DNA of 64,000 bases, from assembly GCA_964438735.1 (NCBI GenBank), contig CAYTLW010000009.1:50101-114100 (forward strand), read 5' to 3'. The position numbers were made by a program, and so were the translations under genes. Each line of letters opens with the position of its first letter. Within the stretch, counting starts at the first letter, position 1. The notes beneath the pieces were generated by a model. The model worked only from the letters and a program-made list of their open reading frames with translations, ran no database searches and was not told the DNA's origin. Origin of the DNA: CAYTLW01 sp964438735 (GTDB lineage Bacteria > Myxococcota_A > UBA9042). This document shows positions 61,047 to 64,000 of this stretch, piece by piece.

Positions 61047-61925
61047 TCAGTCTTGCGGCCAGGTGAGCAGCAGACGATCGGCGACCACCTCGGATTCCAG
61101 GGTTTGTCCGCCCATCTGGAAGCGGCGCAGCATGGAACGGCCGCAGTTGACCATGAGCACGGTCTCGAAGAGGCCGTCTGGGGCTTCGATGTGGACCGAC
61201 TTTCTGCCCGAGCGCTTGGTTCCGTCGATGCTGAGAGCCACCAGAACGCCGCGCGACTTGCAGCGCTCGATGGCCGCCATCAGCCTGGCGAGGGAGAACC
61301 CCTGGGCGCCATAGAGCGTGGCCTCGCTGTCTTTGTACGGCGGGTCGCAATAGACCACGTCGCCGGGCTGCGCGGCGTCCATCGAAGCTTCGAAGTCCTG
61401 GTGTACGAACTCGGTGCCCGCCAGGCGCGGCCGCCACAGGGCCACCCGGGCCCGAAAGGAGTCGGGCGTCACCGGGCGGTGGGCGCCGCAGGGGGTGTTC
61501 ATCTTGCCCTTGCGGGAGAAGCGGATGACGCCGCCATAGCAGGAGCGCGACAGGAAGAGCAGGTCGTGCGGGTTGGCCTGCACGTTGTACGCAGCGCGAA
61601 CCTTTTTGTACTCCTCGACCTTGTCGCCGGACATGAGAGCCTGCCAGCGCGTGGCGTAGCCGTCGATGAGAGACTCCGGATCGTCGACCACCAGCTGGTA
61701 GAGCTCGATCAGCGGGCCCAGCACGTCCGAGGCGATCGCCCTGTGGGGGCCCAGGGTAGCCAGCACCGCTGCGCTGCCCACGAATGGTTCGCGGTAGGTG
61801 CCAAACTCTTCGGGCATCCAGGCCACGATCTCATGGGCGAATCGCTGCTTGTTGCCGATCCACTTGAGAAGCTGGTGCTTCAGCCGCGGCACCTGCCGCG
61901 GCGGGGGCAGTTGGGCGGGCTGCAC
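61047..61925 (-). CDS. D12-class DNA adenine N6-methyltransferase (Dam-like)
   Basis: 292 residues from GTG 61925. Dam-type motifs: KWIGNKQRF (~21-29), EPFVGSAAV (46-54, usually PFxGxGAV), and the catalytic DPPY (194-197) in VVYCDPPYKDS. It transfers a methyl group from SAM to adenine in a short target; the recognition site is unknown. No restriction enzyme gene is adjacent, so it is an orphan methylase. Its GTG start shares one base with the TAG stop of the upstream FHA gene (TAGTG), so translation of the two is coupled. Confidence 0.85.
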   Translation of the reverse strand: MQPAQLPPPRQVPRLKHQLLKWIGNKQRFAHEIVAWMPEEFGTYREPFVGSAAVLATLGPHRAIASDVLGPLIELYQLVVDDPESLIDGYATRWQALMSGDKVEEYKKVRAAYNVQANPHDLLFLSRSCYGGVIRFSRKGKMNTPCGAHRPVTPDSFRARVALWRPRLAGTEFVHQDFEASMDAAQPGDVVYCDPPYKDSEATLYGAQGFSLARLMAAIERCKSRGVLVALSIDGTKRSGRKSVHIEAPDGLFETVLMVNCGRSMLRRFQMGGQTLESEVVADRLLLTWPQD

Positions 61926-63625
61926 TACTCTTCCTCGTCGGGGAAGTAGCGTGGACTGTTGTCGATGTTGAACTCGCGGTAGCCCCGTTGCGCGGCGTCG
62001 ATGTCGTCCCAGTCGTTGTCCTGGGGAGGCGGCGAAGGCGCGCGGGCCTTGGCTGGATCGTGGTGGGAATAGCCCTGAACCGGCGGCACGGCTGGCGCCC
62101 TCCGCTGGTGTTCACGCAGCTGCTGGGGCATGGCATCGGGATCGAGGCCGACCACGTTGTGGTCCAGGCGCGGCCGATCGCGATGGATGTCCAACACGTT
62201 GGTCAACTGGATGCGGTCGACCGGCTTGAAGTCCATCGGTCGGTCGCGACGATCGTAGTGGTCGCCGCGACCGCCGGGTGCGAGCCGGCGATCGGCCGGC
62301 AGCTGGGCCTGGCCTGGTTTCGAGGGCCGATAACGCTCGCCATCGAGGCTGGCCCATTCGTCCGGCTCTGCGCCCATCTGCTGGTAGTATTGTTCGACCA
62401 CCCGGTGCACATCTTCGGTGCGCAGCACGTCGGTGAGCTGCTCGTGAAAGCCTGAGCGCCGATGGCTCGGCTTGCGCTGCGGCGGGCGGTCGTCCCAGTT
62501 GCCCTGTTCATCGAGGTGGGGCTGCCCGCCGCGCCCGCTGGCGTAGCGACGTCCATCGTCCTGTCGGGGTCGCATCCGAGGCGAACCCCTTGGATCGATG
62601 GCCTCCTTGCCTCGCTCATAGATGTCCGGGCGGACCCGCACCGAGGGGCCCCGATCCACTTCCTTCCGTTTGCGCTTTCGGCGCTTGCGCTGGGCAGGTG
62701 CGGCCTCTGGCTGGGCGGCACGAGAGGGAGGCGCCGAATCGCGCCGACCTTCGCTGACTGGCTTCCATGAATCCTGGCGCTGGGCTTGGGGCCCCGTGCT
62801 CCGGCCAGCACGTTCAGACGGCTGGGGCTCGGCTGGACGCGACGCTGGCTGTCGACCCGGTGGCCGGCGTTTTCGCTTGGCCGCCTTCTCGTCTCGCGGC
62901 GGTCGTTTCTTCTTCTGCTTCCTTGGGGCCGGTGCCGCGGGCTCGGCCACGGCGGGGTCGTCGAGATCGGCCAGGCTTCCCACGACCGTGGGCGGCACCT
63001 CGGCCGGCTGGGCAGATTTACCGTCGTCCTGCTGCCCGGTCACCGTGCGCGGCCGTGAAGGGGCGGCACCGAATCGTCGTGACGCGCCGACGATCTCGTC
63101 CGCGGATCGACGCCGGGTGATGCCCACCAGCAGCCCGTTGGCGTCGGCCGGCAAGGAGCGTACGCGCAGGGAAATGCGCCCCAGACGTATCAGTGAGCCG
63201 TCGCGCAGACGCCGGCGCTCTTCCAGCGGTTCGGTGTCGACCTGCACGCTCTGTCCACCGCCCGTGTTGTGTACGAACACCGCGTCGGCGCTGTAGCACT
63301 CGATGACAAGGTGGCCCTCGGAGATGGTGGGATCGCCCAAGGCGACGTCGCCCTCGCGACGACCGACCACCATGCGCGTACGCCGCATCACCAGCGCCCG
63401 TTGGGCCTCTTCACCGACGATGACGGTCAGGCCGAGCGAGATCTCGGCCGGCGTGTCGTCACGCGCGTAGATGAATTCCCGGTCGGCAACCCCGATCCGA
63501 TCGCCGCTGTACAGGCGATGCATGCCGGTGATCACGACCCCGTTGAGGCGCACCTTGGCGCCCTCGTAGACCTTGATATTGTCGATCCCATCCCGCTTGT
63601 AGATCACCAGCGCATGGGGCGGCAC
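61925..63625 (-). CDS. FHA-domain protein, N-terminus unresolved at contig edge
   Basis: 566 residues if read from GTG 63625, but the same open frame continues upstream through residues that form the first strands of an FHA domain (VRIGRDEGNDIWLDHPT, to about 63778), so the true start must be farther left. No in-frame ATG or GTG was found there, probably because of sequence errors near the contig end. A second FHA domain follows (MVVGRREGDVALGD, ISEGHLVIE), then a ~300-residue disordered Pro/Arg/Lys-rich region and an acidic tail ending FPDEEE. No membrane span. It is translationally coupled to the methyltransferase. Confidence 0.75.
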   Translation of the reverse strand: MPPHALVIYKRDGIDNIKVYEGAKVRLNGVVITGMHRLYSGDRIGVADREFIYARDDTPAEISLGLTVIVGEEAQRALVMRRTRMVVGRREGDVALGDPTISEGHLVIECYSADAVFVHNTGGGQSVQVDTEPLEERRRLRDGSLIRLGRISLRVRSLPADANGLLVGITRRRSADEIVGASRRFGAAPSRPRTVTGQQDDGKSAQPAEVPPTVVGSLADLDDPAVAEPAAPAPRKQKKKRPPRDEKAAKRKRRPPGRQPASRPAEPQPSERAGRSTGPQAQRQDSWKPVSEGRRDSAPPSRAAQPEAAPAQRKRRKRKRKEVDRGPSVRVRPDIYERGKEAIDPRGSPRMRPRQDDGRRYASGRGGQPHLDEQGNWDDRPPQRKPSHRRSGFHEQLTDVLRTEDVHRVVEQYYQQMGAEPDEWASLDGERYRPSKPGQAQLPADRRLAPGGRGDHYDRRDRPMDFKPVDRIQLTNVLDIHRDRPRLDHNVVGLDPDAMPQQLREHQRRAPAVPPVQGYSHHDPAKARAPSPPPQDNDWDDIDAAQRGYREFNIDNSPRYFPDEEE

Positions 63626-63779
63626 CGTCGGGTGGTCGAGCCAGATGTCATTGCCCTCATCGCGACCGATCCGGACCCGATCGGCATCCAGACGAAAGCG
63701 CAGGACCTCATCCTCATCGTCGACGAAGAGGTAGGCACCCGGCGGCTCAAGTCCGCCTTTGGCGGCGTTGCGGCTGATT

Positions 63780-64000
63780 GGCCTCTCCCCTCGTTGCTGC
63801 GGCAGGCAACAACCGGGGCGAGGGTAGCCCGTTCCCTTTCGGAGGGAAAGGTGGGGTGGTTGTTGCGCGGGGGCTTGTGTGGGGTGGTTGTTGGTTCTTT
63901 CGATCGTGAACCCATTGTCGAGTGTTTCTTGTGGGGGGGGGCAGGGCTGGGGGGGGGGCGGGGGGGGCGCGCGGGGGGGCCCGGGGGGGCCCCCCCCCGG
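63780..64000. other. Low-quality contig end with poly-G runs
   Basis: Past about 63900 the sequence turns into long G runs broken by single bases, ending in mixed G/C homopolymers. This looks like an assembly or poly-G sequencing artefact. Before it, two hairpins are visible: GTTGC/GCAAC with CCCC/GGGG (63787-63819) and TTCCCT-TTCGG-AGGGAA (63832-63848). They could be terminators or promoter-region structures. No gene is supported here. Confidence 0.8.

Overview
The window is a GC-rich (roughly two thirds G+C by eye), densely coded bacterial chromosome segment and ends at a contig edge. Many secreted Cys-rich lipoproteins, FHA-domain proteins, a soluble Ser/Thr kinase, an AgmX/PglI-type protein, a propionate/fatty-acid oxidation cluster and low-complexity Asp/Gly-rich signal-proximal linkers point to Myxococcota, Bradymonadota or a related former deltaproteobacterial lineage. 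This assignment is an inference from gene content; no rRNA or other taxonomic marker was compared.

Layout. 1-16.3 kb: partial FecR protein, NAD-dependent DNA ligase, tRNA-Arg, DEAD-box helicase, tRNA-Leu, a lipoprotein coupled to an oversized apolipoprotein N-acyltransferase (lnt), glutamine amidotransferase (pabA/trpG type), two very large secreted proteins (one with IPT/TIG and carbohydrate-binding-like domains, one with a caspase-fold His/Cys pair) and a lipid-kinase-like protein. 16.4-26.5 kb: a twin-FHA membrane protein, then a run of two peptide-type ABC permeases, NagZ, and two S41 processing proteases separated by a 165-bp inverted-repeat element; a coiled-coil/basic protein; tRNA-Cys. 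26.7-37.0 kb: the classical rimP-nusA-ylxR-infB-rbfA-truB-rpsO-pnp translation/RNA-decay operon.

37.0-42.5 kb: an island of four Cys-rich secreted proteins (one with a somatomedin-B-like domain) and an AgmX/PglI-like protein. 42.6-54.8 kb: thioredoxin, a tandem pair of unrecognised paralogues, trmB, a membrane FeS oxidoreductase of the ETF:quinone oxidoreductase (FadF/EMO) type, an AsmA-like/GT51 peptidoglycan glycosyltransferase fusion, a beta-helix protein and a lipoprotein. 54.9-59.5 kb: CBS protein and an acyl-CoA dehydrogenase cluster with a B12-binding mutase subunit; the second copy of the 165-bp element sits here, again between two paralogous genes. 59.5-64 kb: Ser/Thr kinase, Dam-type DNA methyltransferase and an FHA protein running into poor-quality poly-G sequence at the contig end.

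The most unusual signal is the pair of 165-bp elements (23573-23737 and 56621-56785): same length, ungapped alignment, perfect terminal inverted repeats, internal hairpins, and a conserved small reading frame with a strong ribosome-binding site whose end abuts or overlaps the next gene's start. Next in interest are the lnt with a propeller-like insertion inside its nitrilase domain, the secreted caspase-fold lipoprotein, the AsmA-like/GT51 fusion, and an acyl-CoA dehydrogenase that has lost its catalytic glutamate.
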